From Antarcticirhabdus aurantiaca (GTDB lineage Bacteria > Pseudomonadota > Alphaproteobacteria > Rhizobiales > Rhizobiaceae): a stretch of DNA of 64,000 nucleotides. The DNA is taken from positions 37,957-101,956 of the forward strand of contig NZ_VTOM01000024.1 in the NCBI RefSeq assembly GCF_009765365.1. Direction: 5' to 3'. The position numbers and the translations under genes are program-made. Shown here piece by piece: positions 37,051-45,947 of the stretch. Position 1 is the stretch's first letter, and every line of letters begins with the position of its first letter. The notes beneath the pieces were generated by a model. That model ran no database searches, was not told the DNA's origin, and saw only the letters and a list, made by a program, of their open reading frames with translations.

Positions 37051-37093
37051 GCAGGTCCATCCGCCGACGGATACCGTCGGCGGATGGACCTGC
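37051..37093. repeat. Perfect 20-bp hairpin
   Basis: A 20-base arm starting GCAGGTCCATCC (37051-37070) is repeated in exact inverse at 37074-37093 with the 3-base loop ATA. It starts 82 bases after the MerR gene. No T-run follows on either strand. Could be a strong bidirectional terminator, a protein-binding site or a relic of a mobile element. Confidence 0.7.
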
Positions 37094-37209
37094 GTCGGAC
37101 CCGTGCCCGTGCGTGTCCGGGGCCTGGGCGGAGACGCCGTTCCCTCTCCTGCGTCGTGCCTTGCCAGGGTCGTCGGCAGCATCCTGGTCTCCGAGGCGAT
37201 GCACGGGCG

Positions 37210-37640
37210 ATGGGCCGGTAAGACATCACGATCAAGTCGGTCCTGCAGGAGGGCGGCAGAGGTGTGCTGAAGCAACTCGCCGTGCCGTCGACACGTACCC
37301 TGCCGACCGAGATGAACGCCGCGAGGGAATGGCGGGCCGACTTTCCTCGGAGAAGCCGCCGACAGCCGCCTCTTCCACGTCGAGAGCCGGTCCGGCCCGC
37401 ATCCCGCGATGGCGACCTGGATGCTGGAGTACGACGCCCGCGTCAGACGCGCACTCGAGGACCGTGCCAAGAAGGACGGCTCTCCCGTGCCGAGGAACGT
37501 CGAGATCGTCCAGATCGTCCTGAACGTGGCGAGCGAACCTTGGGGGCCGGTGGAAGGTATCCTGGTGAAGGGGCTCAGGTTCACCTATGAGGTGGTCGAC
37601 GCGATCGACACCGCAACCCCGAGGTGCGGATTCGAGACCC
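37210..37640 (+). pseudogene. Decayed Rpn/PD-(D/E)XK-type nuclease ('transposase') gene
   Basis: Two frames carry pieces of one protein. DITIKSVLQEGGRGVLKQLA and LPTEMNAAREWRADF come first; after a frameshift near 37340-37360 come ADSRLFHVESRSGPHPAMATWMLEYDARVRRAL and NVEIVQIVLNVAS. The order matches Rpn-family nucleases (K-D-L...ADL...RLFHIELQS...RMLEY...QIVLY). No intact start remains and the 3' end is lost after about 37640. Signs of old mobile DNA at the edge of the accessory region. Confidence 0.65.
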
Positions 37641-38096
37641 ACCGATTCTGCAGATCAAGCTCGAATCGAATCCCTGGACGTCCACAACTTCGACATTAAC
37701 GACGATCGCTCGACGAATCCGAATGGCTCTAGTCAATGGAGGATTCGCGTTTATGTTGATCTCGTCGAGCGACGCTTACGTCCGTTCGGCGACGTAGCCC
37801 AGTCCGCCCAGCCGTCGGGACGCCTCTTCATGGAGCGCGGTCCGGTCCGGTCCGGAGCAGGTTGAACGTCCACGTCCACGTCAGGCCCGACCGTCACCAC
37901 GTCGGGATCCATCCAGACGTGGGTCACGAGCCGCCGTCGATGACGGCGTGCAGGAACGCTGCCTTGCAGCTTCCCCATCGGCGAGCCGTCCGTTCAGGGC
38001 GCCGCAACCGAGATTCCCGACTTCCGACGAATGGCCGGCGAGCAGGTTGCAACTGCTCGCCGGACCGAAGACCGACGACACCTCTGGAGCACCATC
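37641..38096. other. Gene-poor stretch, possible element boundary
   Basis: About 450 bases without a supported gene, locally less GC-rich (37640-37760). It separates the nuclease relic from the FtsH-like cassette and may contain one end of a mobile element, but no convincing terminal repeat was identified. Confidence 0.4.
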
Positions 38097-38393
38097 ATGT
38101 CCGACTTGATTTATGCAGCGCCCGTCGGCGCCGGCAACCGCCAGAACTATGTTTTCGGCGACGTGGTTAACCCCGAGCCGCCCCACTGCACCTCGGCGGG
38201 CTTGCAGGCCCTCCTCGACGCCTTGCCGGAGAGCGGCGACGTCCTGGATTTGGACCAGGCGGTCGCCATCGTCTCGCGCCACCATTCCGCGCCCTACCTC
38301 CAGATCGTCGTGGGCATGAATCGCGGCCTCCTGGCGGCCGATTACATCGAGGCTCCTTGGATCGACCGCGAGGTTGTGATCCGCCGCGTCTGA
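38097..38393 (+). CDS. Hypothetical 98-residue protein
   Basis: Starts MSDLIYAAPVGAGNRQNYVFGDVV; GGAG lies seven bases before ATG 38097. Soluble, mixed composition, ending DYIEAPWIDREVVIRRV. No family recognised. It leads the four-gene cassette 38097-41106 in one orientation. Confidence 0.65.
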   Translation: MSDLIYAAPVGAGNRQNYVFGDVVNPEPPHCTSAGLQALLDALPESGDVLDLDQAVAIVSRHHSAPYLQIVVGMNRGLLAADYIEAPWIDREVVIRRV

Positions 38394-38467
38394 TCGACCG
38401 TCGCTCGAGCGAAATCGATCAGGACCCTCCTCATCCAGGGCGCCACGCGCCGACGGAGCCAGTTCCC

Positions 38468-38728
38468 ATGACCATTCCCTCCAAGTCGGACGCGCAGCGT
38501 CCGGCACCGCCCCATCGTGCGACGTCTCCTGCGACGGTCCTCGCCATGGACCCTGCCGTCACGATCGGCGCCGCCATCCGTGCCGTGCGTCGCGGGGACC
38601 ATGACGGCGCCCTCTTCGACGCATTGTGCCTCGCCCTTTCCGCCAAAGCGGCCGAAGGCGACCCGGCCTCGCGTGTCGCCGCGGCGTGGGCCGAGCGCCA
38701 CCGCAGCTCCAGGGAGGCGACGCGATGA
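38468..38728 (+). CDS. Hypothetical 86-residue protein coupled to the FtsH-like gene
   Basis: Small protein with a disordered Pro/Ala-rich N terminus and a helical C-terminal part (TIGAAIRAVRRGDHDGALFDALCLALSAK). Its TGA overlaps the ATG of the FtsH-like gene by four bases, so the two products are probably made together; it could be an adaptor or regulator of the protease. No family recognised. Confidence 0.65.
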   Translation: MTIPSKSDAQRPAPPHRATSPATVLAMDPAVTIGAAIRAVRRGDHDGALFDALCLALSAKAAEGDPASRVAAAWAERHRSSREATR

Positions 38729-40650
38729 GCGACTTCGGCGCCCTGCAGGTCCTCGCCTATTCCGAACCGCCGCCGTCGCACGAGGCTGAGCTGCCGGCGG
38801 AGATGACCAACGCGCAACGTGCCGCCGAGCTGGTCGGCGCCCTCACACCGGCGGGCTTCGCCGCCAGGCACCGCATCCTGGCTACCGTCGGAGACCTGCC
38901 GAGCGGTCGCAAGGCCCTGCTCCAGGTCGTCGTGCAGGAGGCCGACACACGGCTGGTCGAGATGACCGTGGCACGGACCCTGAAGGCCCGTTCCCTGGAG
39001 ACCGGCGCCGAAATCGACTTCGACGTTTTGGAAGGTTTCGGCAAGGCGTCGACGGGCAGGATGGCGCCAGCGACGCTGGCGACGGGCTTCGGCTCCTTCG
39101 ATCTCCTCGTAACCGTGCGCACCGACCGGCTCGTCGGGCCGTCGGCGCGGATGGTCGACTGGACCGTCGACCTGACGCGCCTCGACGGGCCCGACGTCGA
39201 GGCGGCTCTTCGGCGCCGCTTCGGCGACGACGCGGCCGTGCCCCCCGGCTTCGTGTGGCCCTTCGGCTTGACCTTGCCCGCGCTGGACGTCGCGTGCGCC
39301 AGGGCGGCATCGGCGGCGGAAGCGTTGGACGTGCTGTCCTCGATGGGCGACGAGGACGAGGCTTCCGAGGTCGTGACCGTCGAGGATCTCCACGGCTACG
39401 GTGAAGCCGGAGCCTGGGCGCGGCGCCTGGCCGAGGAGCTGCCGGCATGGCGTGACGGGAAGCTGGCGTGGCGCGACGTCGACTCGGCCGTGCTCCTATC
39501 GGGTCCGCCCGGCACCGGCAAGACGACGTTCGCCCGCCGGCTCGCGGCCGCGGTCGGCGTGCCCCTCGTGCCGACTTCGTACAGCGAGTGGCAGCGCACG
39601 GGAGACGGTCACCTCGGAGAAGTCTTGAAGGGCCTGCAGACGGCTTTCGCCAAAGCCGCCGTGAAGAGACCTTGCATCCTGTTCATCGACGAACTGGACG
39701 CGCTGCCTGCCAGGGGTGGCGACGACCGTAATGGCAGTTGGTACTGGCCCATCGTCAACAGCCTGCTCGAGCACCTCGACGGCCAGGAGGGTCGGCGGGG
39801 CGTTGTCGTCGTCGCGGCGTGTAATCACCCAGGCCGCCTTGACCCGGCCCTGACGAGACCCGGCCGCCTGAATCGGCGGATCGATATCGGGCTGCCCGAC
39901 GCCGCGGCTCTCGCCCAGATCCTGTCGGCCAAGCTCGACGGGACGGTGGCGCCGGCCGAGCTGATGGCGGTCTCGTCCGCCTTGGCCGGCCGCGTCACGG
40001 GTGCCGACGCCGAGGCCATCGCCCGCAACGCGAGACGCCTCTCGCGTCTGGAGTCACGCGAGGTGTCGGCGGCCGACGTCGAGGCCGCCGGCATGCCGGC
40101 GGACACGCGGTCGGAAGTGGATCGGCGGACGATCGCGGTCCACGAAGCGGGTCACGTCGTCGCCGCGCTCTCGCAGGGTGTCGTCCCCGTGTCGGTCAGC
40201 ATCCAGATGTCGCCCGGGATGCAGGGAATCGTCCTCTATCCGCCGCGGACGACGATCGTGCAGACGCGAGAGACCTTCGAGGCGGACGTCGTCCGCACCC
40301 TGGCCGGTCGCGCCGCGGAGGAGGTGGTCCTCGGTCGCGTGTCGGCGGGAAGCGGCGGATCGACGGACTCGGACCTCGCCGTCGCCACGAGAACGGCGAC
40401 GATCATGGCCGGACTCCTCGGCATGGAGAGCCTCGTCTACGATCCGACGCCGGAGCGGCGGCAGGTCGAGGCGATCCTCCAGACCGCCTACGCTGCCGCG
40501 ACCGCCTTGATGATCCGGCGGCAGGACGCCGTCGAGACGCTCGCGTCCATGCTGCTCGAGCGCCGCACCCTGAACGAGGCGGACCTCCGCGCCTACGCCG
40601 CCCTCCACGTCGCGACGCAGAACGAGGGCGTCCCCGCCCGCCCGGCATGA
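38725..40650 (+). CDS. Soluble FtsH-like AAA+ ATPase / M41 zinc protease
   Basis: 641 residues. Residues 1-225 are a soluble N-terminal domain without a transmembrane helix, unlike true FtsH. AAA+ module about 225-440: Walker A SGPPGTGKTTF, Walker B CILFIDELDAL, sensor/Arg-finger region ACNHPGRLDPALTRPGRLNRRID. M41-type protease about 460-630 with HEAGH zinc motif (VHEAGHVVAAL) and a distal acidic ligand in GGSTDSDLAVAT. Expected to unfold and degrade proteins. Coupled (ATGA) to the 86-residue gene upstream. Close to the transposition module, so possibly cargo. Substrate unknown. Confidence 0.85.
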   Translation: MSDFGALQVLAYSEPPPSHEAELPAEMTNAQRAAELVGALTPAGFAARHRILATVGDLPSGRKALLQVVVQEADTRLVEMTVARTLKARSLETGAEIDFDVLEGFGKASTGRMAPATLATGFGSFDLLVTVRTDRLVGPSARMVDWTVDLTRLDGPDVEAALRRRFGDDAAVPPGFVWPFGLTLPALDVACARAASAAEALDVLSSMGDEDEASEVVTVEDLHGYGEAGAWARRLAEELPAWRDGKLAWRDVDSAVLLSGPPGTGKTTFARRLAAAVGVPLVPTSYSEWQRTGDGHLGEVLKGLQTAFAKAAVKRPCILFIDELDALPARGGDDRNGSWYWPIVNSLLEHLDGQEGRRGVVVVAACNHPGRLDPALTRPGRLNRRIDIGLPDAAALAQILSAKLDGTVAPAELMAVSSALAGRVTGADAEAIARNARRLSRLESREVSAADVEAAGMPADTRSEVDRRTIAVHEAGHVVAALSQGVVPVSVSIQMSPGMQGIVLYPPRTTIVQTRETFEADVVRTLAGRAAEEVVLGRVSAGSGGSTDSDLAVATRTATIMAGLLGMESLVYDPTPERRQVEAILQTAYAAATALMIRRQDAVETLASMLLERRTLNEADLRAYAALHVATQNEGVPARPA

Positions 40651-40755
40651 GGAACGCGGCGCGGGGTGGTCGACGACGCCCCGCGTCCTCACCGCAGCCC
40701 CTGTTCCAATCTCGGCGGCGACGCTCGCCGCTCGACTTCACCCAAGAGGAGACCC

Positions 40756-41106
40756 ATGACGATCTGCTTCTATATGCCTGGCGTGAGGCACGGCTTCGAG
40801 CACGTGGCCCTCCACAATCTCGAGGCTCTCACGCGCGACCTGCTCCGCTTCCAGGTCGAGGGCGGCCCGACGGCGGACGAACTCGCGGGGGCGCCACTCC
40901 TGTCGGACTGGGCGGCCGTGCCCGGCACTGGCGTGTTGCGCTTGGTCGGCATCGTCACCGGCCACCCGCACGTCGGCCCCGGTCCCGGCACGACGTCGCC
41001 AGTCCACGCCATCGACCGCGCTCATGCTTGGATGCGGTCGAGCAACCGGCTCTGGCGGCTCGGGCCGGCGCGGCACGTCGTCCATGGCTTCGGATCGCAT
41101 GCCTGA
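40756..41106 (+). CDS. Hypothetical protein (DUF6634-like?)
   Basis: 116 residues. The segment GVLRLVGIVTGHPHVGPGPGTTSPVHAID and the ending NRLWRLGPA recall a small alphaproteobacterial family I know as DUF6634; tentative. AAGAGGA precedes ATG 40756. Last gene of the cassette with the FtsH-like protease, function unknown. Confidence 0.6.
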   Translation: MTICFYMPGVRHGFEHVALHNLEALTRDLLRFQVEGGPTADELAGAPLLSDWAAVPGTGVLRLVGIVTGHPHVGPGPGTTSPVHAIDRAHAWMRSSNRLWRLGPARHVVHGFGSHA

Positions 41107-41775
41107 AACCGGGCCGACGAGAACTCTCGCGCAAAAAATCGACGATCCGATTGACGCCCCATACGGGCAGAACGAATCGGTCACGTTTTTTTAACGAGTT
41201 GAGTCAACGGCTTGCGGCAACACCTTGTTCGGACTCCATTTTCCGCCCGGAGTCAAAAGGGAAATTTGCGCTTGGACGTCTGGATCGGGCACGGCGAATC
41301 GGCGAGTCGTCGCTCAGACGATTCTTCAAGGAGTGATTCGCCGACGAAGGTCCAGAAACGAAAAAGCGCGTCCGACGGCCAGGTCGAACGCGCCGATTCA
41401 AGTTCGCTCGAGCAGAGCAGAGAACTGGCGACCAGACCGTAAGGTCAGGATCGCTTGAACCACGAGTTCGGGCACGCCGCCCGAAAACCCGCACCGTGAG
41501 TTCGGGCACGACGCCCGAAAGCCGAGTAGCGCGACGATCGCCGATCGCTTCACCGCGGTCAAGCGATTCGGCGTGACTGCGCAGAGGAGTTCCCATGATG
41601 CGTTTGTCCACCTGACCTGACCGCCGCGGCCGACGACCGACGTCGCCGCCTCCCACCGACATGGAAGTCGTCTTGCTCTCGCCGTCGAGGGCACCGGCGG
41701 AGCCATGCCGATCACCAGCCCACCACACTCGAACCTGCGTCGCCTTGCGACCGCAGGACCGGAGACTTGTTGTCG
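41107..41775. other. Long intergenic region upstream of the transposition genes
   Basis: About 670 bases with no supported gene and patches of lower GC (41130-41200, 41225-41275). Carries tandem hairpins at 41467-41519 and repeated GATTC/GAATC-containing words (41171, 41295, 41320, 41334, 41393, 41564). In Tn7/Tn5053-type elements the transposon end with transposase-binding repeats lies just before the first tns/tni gene, so this is the best place to look for it. I could not define a terminal TGT sequence. Confidence 0.5.
41467..41519. repeat. Tandem imperfectly repeated hairpins
   Basis: TTCGGGC-ACGCC-GCCCGAA (41467-41485) and TTCGGGC-ACGAC-GCCCGAA (41501-41519) are two copies of a 7-bp stem with a 5-base loop, repeated at a 34-base step within a longer direct repeat GAGTTCGGGCACGnCGCCCGAAA. 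Candidate transposase or regulator binding sites about 260-310 bases before the TnsA-like gene. Confidence 0.7.
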
Positions 41776-42627
41776 ATGAACGAGAAGCACGTCATCCAAT
41801 ACATGCAGGAGCGGCTCGCGGGCGTCAGCTCGTACGCTCATCCCCTTCCCGAAACGCCGGTCTACCTCGCGCCGGACCGTCCGTACCCCGGCCGCTTCGT
41901 GCGGCAGGACGGCAGCCTCTTCGAGGGCGGCGTTCCGACCGGCCAGGACCGGGAGGAGGTCGTCTGGGTCGGCGCCGGCCCGTCGACGGCCTCGCGCCAG
42001 ATCGCCCGGCGCACCAAGCGGAGCTTCCGCATCCGGGACGTCGACGCGGAAGAGCAGCGCGCCGTCGTCGCGGAGTCGATGATCGAATACGGTTTTTGGC
42101 TCATCCAGCGCGCCGAAGACCGCCGTCGGCGGATTCACGACCAACCGCCGGCCCGCAGCTACGTCCTGCCGGACGGCCGGTCCGCCACGCACACCTTCGA
42201 CTTCCTCGTGGAAGAGCCGGACGGCCTTCGCCTCGCGTTCGCCGTACGCCCGTCGGTCGACGTCGACGAGAAGCTGACGACAGCCGTCGAGTGCATTCGC
42301 CGGCAGAGCCTGACCGGCTTCGCGGACGAAGCTCTGATCGTGACGGAACGGTTCGTCACGAAAGCCCGCACGCGCAACGCCGTCGAGATCCTCGAAGCGC
42401 GTGCCGCCCGCAACGACGCGGACGTCGCCGCGGCGGCCGTGCTCGTCTCGCGCCTGCGCGGCGCCGTCATGCTCGGCGCCCTCGTCGAGGCGATGGGCCT
42501 CGGCCCACGCGGCCGGGTCGCGCTGATCTGCCTGATCGACGACGGCCTTCTCGAACTCGTCCACCGGGAGCGCCTCGGCGCCACGACGCTCCTGCGCCCC
42601 GCCTCCCGTCCATCCACCGCGCACTGA
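41776..42627 (+). CDS. tnsA: TnsA-like endonuclease-family protein of a Tn7/Tn5053-like module
   Basis: 283 residues (TTG starts at 41767 and 41770 are alternatives). The middle resembles TnsA: SMIEYGFWLIQRAEDRRRRIHDQP, then ATHTFDFLVEEPDG and LRLAFAVRPS, followed by a helical C-terminal part like the TnsA regulatory domain. Putative catalytic positions are Glu104 and Asp142; the usual E/Q-x-K is AVR, with Arg158 in place of Lys. In Tn7, TnsA cuts the 5' ends so that transposition is cut-and-paste. It precedes tniA by 10 bases. The assignment rests on pattern and gene order; activity is uncertain. Confidence 0.65.
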   Translation: MNEKHVIQYMQERLAGVSSYAHPLPETPVYLAPDRPYPGRFVRQDGSLFEGGVPTGQDREEVVWVGAGPSTASRQIARRTKRSFRIRDVDAEEQRAVVAESMIEYGFWLIQRAEDRRRRIHDQPPARSYVLPDGRSATHTFDFLVEEPDGLRLAFAVRPSVDVDEKLTTAVECIRRQSLTGFADEALIVTERFVTKARTRNAVEILEARAARNDADVAAAAVLVSRLRGAVMLGALVEAMGLGPRGRVALICLIDDGLLELVHRERLGATTLLRPASRPSTAH

Positions 42628-42637
42628 GGATCAGATC

Positions 42638-44821
42638 ATGAGCATCATCAAGACCGACGATCGGGCACACGGCTTCATGCCGGTGTATGACATTCCCGGC
42701 GAGAGCCGCGTCGTGATCGACGGGGTCGAGTACTCGTACAATCGGCGTCTCCCCGACGGCCATTCCCTCGCCCGCGTCGACGACCTCGCCGTCACCGAGA
42801 TTTTCACGCACGGCCAGATGGCGAGCTTGATCGCCGACGCACGGATCAAGATCGATGAGGGCTTCTTCACGCGGGCCAAGGCGGAGCTGCGGCTGACCTA
42901 TGGCCGCAGGACCTTCGCGGAACTCACCGAAGCGCAAGCTCGGAAGGTGCGCTTCAAGGAAGACTGGTGCAGGCGCTTCATCGCCGCGGAGTCGCAAGAC
43001 CGGCGCGTTCGCAGGTCGGATGCGAAAATCGAACTCGCCATCGCCGACATCGCCGCCGACATGATGCGCGACAGGCGCAAGAGTGCCGAGTGGAGGAAGG
43101 CCCGCGGCGGCAAGGCGCTTACGGCCGAAATGCGCGATCCGACGCCCACGCAGCTCCGTCGTTGGCTGAAGCGGTACGAACGGTCGGGCTACGAGCGCGA
43201 CTCGCTGATCGACCAGTACTTCGGCCCCGGTTCGCGCCTGACGCTCGACGCCGACACGTACGCGATGCACCACGACTATGCTGTCCGGTACGCGTCGAAC
43301 ACCCGCCCCACCAAAGCTGCTTTGTTCCTGCTGCTGCAAGGCGCGATCGACGACGAGGACGCCGCTCGTGCGGCGGCCGGTCGGCCGCCGATGCGCAGGC
43401 TCAAGAGGAAGGCGTTCGAGCGCATGATCGACGCGCTCGACCCGTTTTTCGTCTGCGCCGGGCGCGAAGGGCGAGAGGCGGCTCTGCGCAAATGGGGCAT
43501 GCACACGACCGGCCTCGACGTCGAGAGTCCTTTCGAGCGTATCGAGCTGGACGAGTGGCGCGTCAGCCTCATGAAGATCCTCGTCGACGCCGGCCTTTGG
43601 GAAAAGCTTTCCAAGGAACAGAAGGCGATGGTCGAGCGGTCTCGGGTGTGGCTGTCGGCCGCGATCGACGCACGGACGCGGATGATCGTCGCGATGCGGC
43701 TCCTGGACACGGCTCCCTGCGTCGAGAGCGCGCTCGCGACGATCGAGACGGCGATGGTCGACAAGTCGCGCCTGTCCCGGCACCTGGGCACGAGCCCGAC
43801 ATACATCCACGCCAAGCCTCGCTCCGTCGCGATGGACAACGGCACGAACCTGACGTCGGACGCGGTGCTCGAACGCCTTTCGACGCTGGGTATCGCCGCG
43901 GTCTACCCGCCTGCTGGTCTGGCGGAGATGCGCGGACGCATCGAGAGGATCTTCCTCACGCTGCGAACGCGCATCCTGTCGCATTTTCCGGGTCAGACCT
44001 TCGCGAACGTGGTCGATCGCGGTGATTACGACGCCGAAGGCAACGCGTGCCTGGATATCGACGAACTGAACGCGGTTTTCCTCAAGGGCGTGCTCGACCT
44101 CTATCACAATCATCCACATGAGGGGCTGACGGGCGAGACGCCGTGGAACTGCATGCGTCGCCTGAGCCGCGAGCGGGGTCTTCCGCCGCCGCCTCATCGC
44201 GACGTGTTGAGGCACGTGATGGGCGTCGCCTGCGAGCGTCGCATCGGCGTTCATGGCGTCAGCTTCTCCGGGATCCGCTACCAGAGCGAAGCACTGCAGA
44301 GATACCGCCGCGAGATCCGCCAGCGCCCCGCGGAAGTGCGTGTCGATCCGTTGGACCTGTGGGCCGTTTCGGTGAAGACTAAGACTGGCTGGATCACCGT
44401 TCCGGCCCGCTTCCGCGGCCTCGAAGGTGTCAGCATCTGGCAGTGGGCCGAAGCCGTTCGCGATCTTCGGCAGCGTCACGCCGACTCGGCGGCGCTGAGC
44501 CGCGGCACCGTCCTGGCGGCGGTGACGCACCTGAGCGACGTCGCCCAGGAAGCGGTGCGGAGGGCGGAGATCCGCTCGCCGGTCTTGACGGCGAAGTACT
44601 TCGAGAAGCTCGAGGCGGACGTGTTTCGCAGCCTGACCTTCGCCGATGACGGCGAATTCGGCGACGACCTCGTGCTCCCCTCCCCGCTCGTCGAGGCGGG
44701 GCCGATCCTCGACCTGACGCCGGAGCGGATCGCCACCAACGACGAACCCGCGGACGGCCTCGACGAGAGCGTCTTCGACGACGCGAGCTTCGGGTCGCCC
44801 GAAGACTGGTCCTCCAACTGA
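42638..44821 (+). CDS. tniA: TniA/TnsB-family DDE transposase (Mu-type C terminus)
   Basis: 727 residues. N-terminal HTH-rich DNA-binding part (residues about 60-250, with PTPTQLRRWLKRYERSGYERDSLI), rve/DDE core about 295-480: first Asp in RIELDEWRVSL (about 305), second in VAMDNGTNLTS (about 400), Glu in MRGRIERIFLTL (about 436), then the Mu-transposase C-terminal beta-barrel (VDPLDLWAVSVKTKTGWITVPA). Joins transposon ends to target DNA, with TniB as ATPase partner. Complete for the family. Lies 10 bases after the TnsA-like gene. Confidence 0.93.
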   Translation: MSIIKTDDRAHGFMPVYDIPGESRVVIDGVEYSYNRRLPDGHSLARVDDLAVTEIFTHGQMASLIADARIKIDEGFFTRAKAELRLTYGRRTFAELTEAQARKVRFKEDWCRRFIAAESQDRRVRRSDAKIELAIADIAADMMRDRRKSAEWRKARGGKALTAEMRDPTPTQLRRWLKRYERSGYERDSLIDQYFGPGSRLTLDADTYAMHHDYAVRYASNTRPTKAALFLLLQGAIDDEDAARAAAGRPPMRRLKRKAFERMIDALDPFFVCAGREGREAALRKWGMHTTGLDVESPFERIELDEWRVSLMKILVDAGLWEKLSKEQKAMVERSRVWLSAAIDARTRMIVAMRLLDTAPCVESALATIETAMVDKSRLSRHLGTSPTYIHAKPRSVAMDNGTNLTSDAVLERLSTLGIAAVYPPAGLAEMRGRIERIFLTLRTRILSHFPGQTFANVVDRGDYDAEGNACLDIDELNAVFLKGVLDLYHNHPHEGLTGETPWNCMRRLSRERGLPPPPHRDVLRHVMGVACERRIGVHGVSFSGIRYQSEALQRYRREIRQRPAEVRVDPLDLWAVSVKTKTGWITVPARFRGLEGVSIWQWAEAVRDLRQRHADSAALSRGTVLAAVTHLSDVAQEAVRRAEIRSPVLTAKYFEKLEADVFRSLTFADDGEFGDDLVLPSPLVEAGPILDLTPERIATNDEPADGLDESVFDDASFGSPEDWSSN

Positions 44822-44835
44822 GCACGGTGATCGAT

Positions 44836-45945
44836 ATGGAAGAACACGCGAGCGACGTCTTCCCGGGAGACGTGCAGACCGACGCCGATCTTGCGGCGTT
44901 CATGGATGAGGCGTCGATCCGGCGCGCCGAGCGGATGGCGCGGATCAACGGGCGCTATCTGAAGACCGGCCGCGACCGGATGATCGACGCCGAGCTGCAG
45001 CTCCTGGTCGAGGCGGCCGCCGTGTCGGCCGACGGCCGCCGGACGGAGCGGAACTGCCTCTGCCTCATCGGTGCGACCGGTGCCGGAAAGAGCACGAGCA
45101 TCGACACGGCGATCCGCCGCCGGCCGGAGCTGCAGCCGCGGGAGACCGGTATGACCGTCACGGCACCGATCATCCGCCTCAAGGCTCCGTCCCCCTGTTC
45201 GCTCAAGCTCCTGGCGGAAGAAGCCCTGGAGAAACTCGGGTACCCTTGCGACCGGCCGCTCAAAGAAGGACCGGCCTGGAAGATGCTGAGGCGCCAGCTC
45301 AAGGCGCGGCGGGTCCGGTTCATGCACATCGACGAGGCCCAGCACCTCGTCGTCATGACCGATCGTGCCGCGATGGAGAGGGTGTCGGACGCGCTGAAGA
45401 TGCTGGTCGACGACGACGAGTGGCCGGTCAGCGTCATCCTGACGGGGCTGCCCGAGCTGGCGGACTTCCTCGCGATGCACGGGCAGCTCAGGCGTCGTAG
45501 CCACACGATCCACCTGGAGAATCTCGCGATGCCGCGTGACCTCGAACTGCTCAGGTGGATGACGAAGACCATCGTCGAAGATCACGCCGGCATGAGCTTC
45601 GAGTTCCCGCTCGACGACGACTTCCTGGGCAGGCTTTGCCGGTGCGCCGACAGCCAGCTCGGGGCGGTCACGCAGATCGTCAGGGGCGCTATCGAACGGG
45701 TCCTCGTCGAGGACGTGGATGCGAATGTGGTGGGACGAAGGCACTTTGCGACGTCCTACGCGGCCTTTTCCGGCTGCCGTCCCGACCAAAACATCGTCAC
45801 CGCCCGGGCGTGGCGCGAGATCGAGCCGATGAATGCGCTGCTTCAGGAGGAGGAACTCGCCCGCGTGCGCGTCATGAAAGCCATCGCGGAGCGTCACGCC
45901 AAGCACGACGGTCGCCGCGGTCGCAACAGGGAGAGGGAGATTTGA
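44836..45945 (+). CDS. tniB: TniB/TnsC-family AAA+ transposition regulator
   Basis: 369 residues; GTG 44827 is an alternative start. Walker A CLIGATGAGKSTS at about residue 80, Walker B VRFMHIDEAQHLVVM at about 165, and sensor region SVILTGLPELADFL. TniB/TnsC forms ATP-bound filaments on DNA that bridge the TniQ-selected target and the TniA transposase. Begins 14 bases after tniA and ends two bases before tniQ, a compact operon. Confidence 0.92.
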   Translation: MEEHASDVFPGDVQTDADLAAFMDEASIRRAERMARINGRYLKTGRDRMIDAELQLLVEAAAVSADGRRTERNCLCLIGATGAGKSTSIDTAIRRRPELQPRETGMTVTAPIIRLKAPSPCSLKLLAEEALEKLGYPCDRPLKEGPAWKMLRRQLKARRVRFMHIDEAQHLVVMTDRAAMERVSDALKMLVDDDEWPVSVILTGLPELADFLAMHGQLRRRSHTIHLENLAMPRDLELLRWMTKTIVEDHAGMSFEFPLDDDFLGRLCRCADSQLGAVTQIVRGAIERVLVEDVDANVVGRRHFATSYAAFSGCRPDQNIVTARAWREIEPMNALLQEEELARVRVMKAIAERHAKHDGRRGRNREREI

Positions 45946-45947
45946 CG

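Noticed and set aside
41107..41775. Definite transposon terminus with TGT and target duplication
   Set aside because: Candidate repeats exist, but no matching inverted end and no flanking duplication could be demonstrated by eye.
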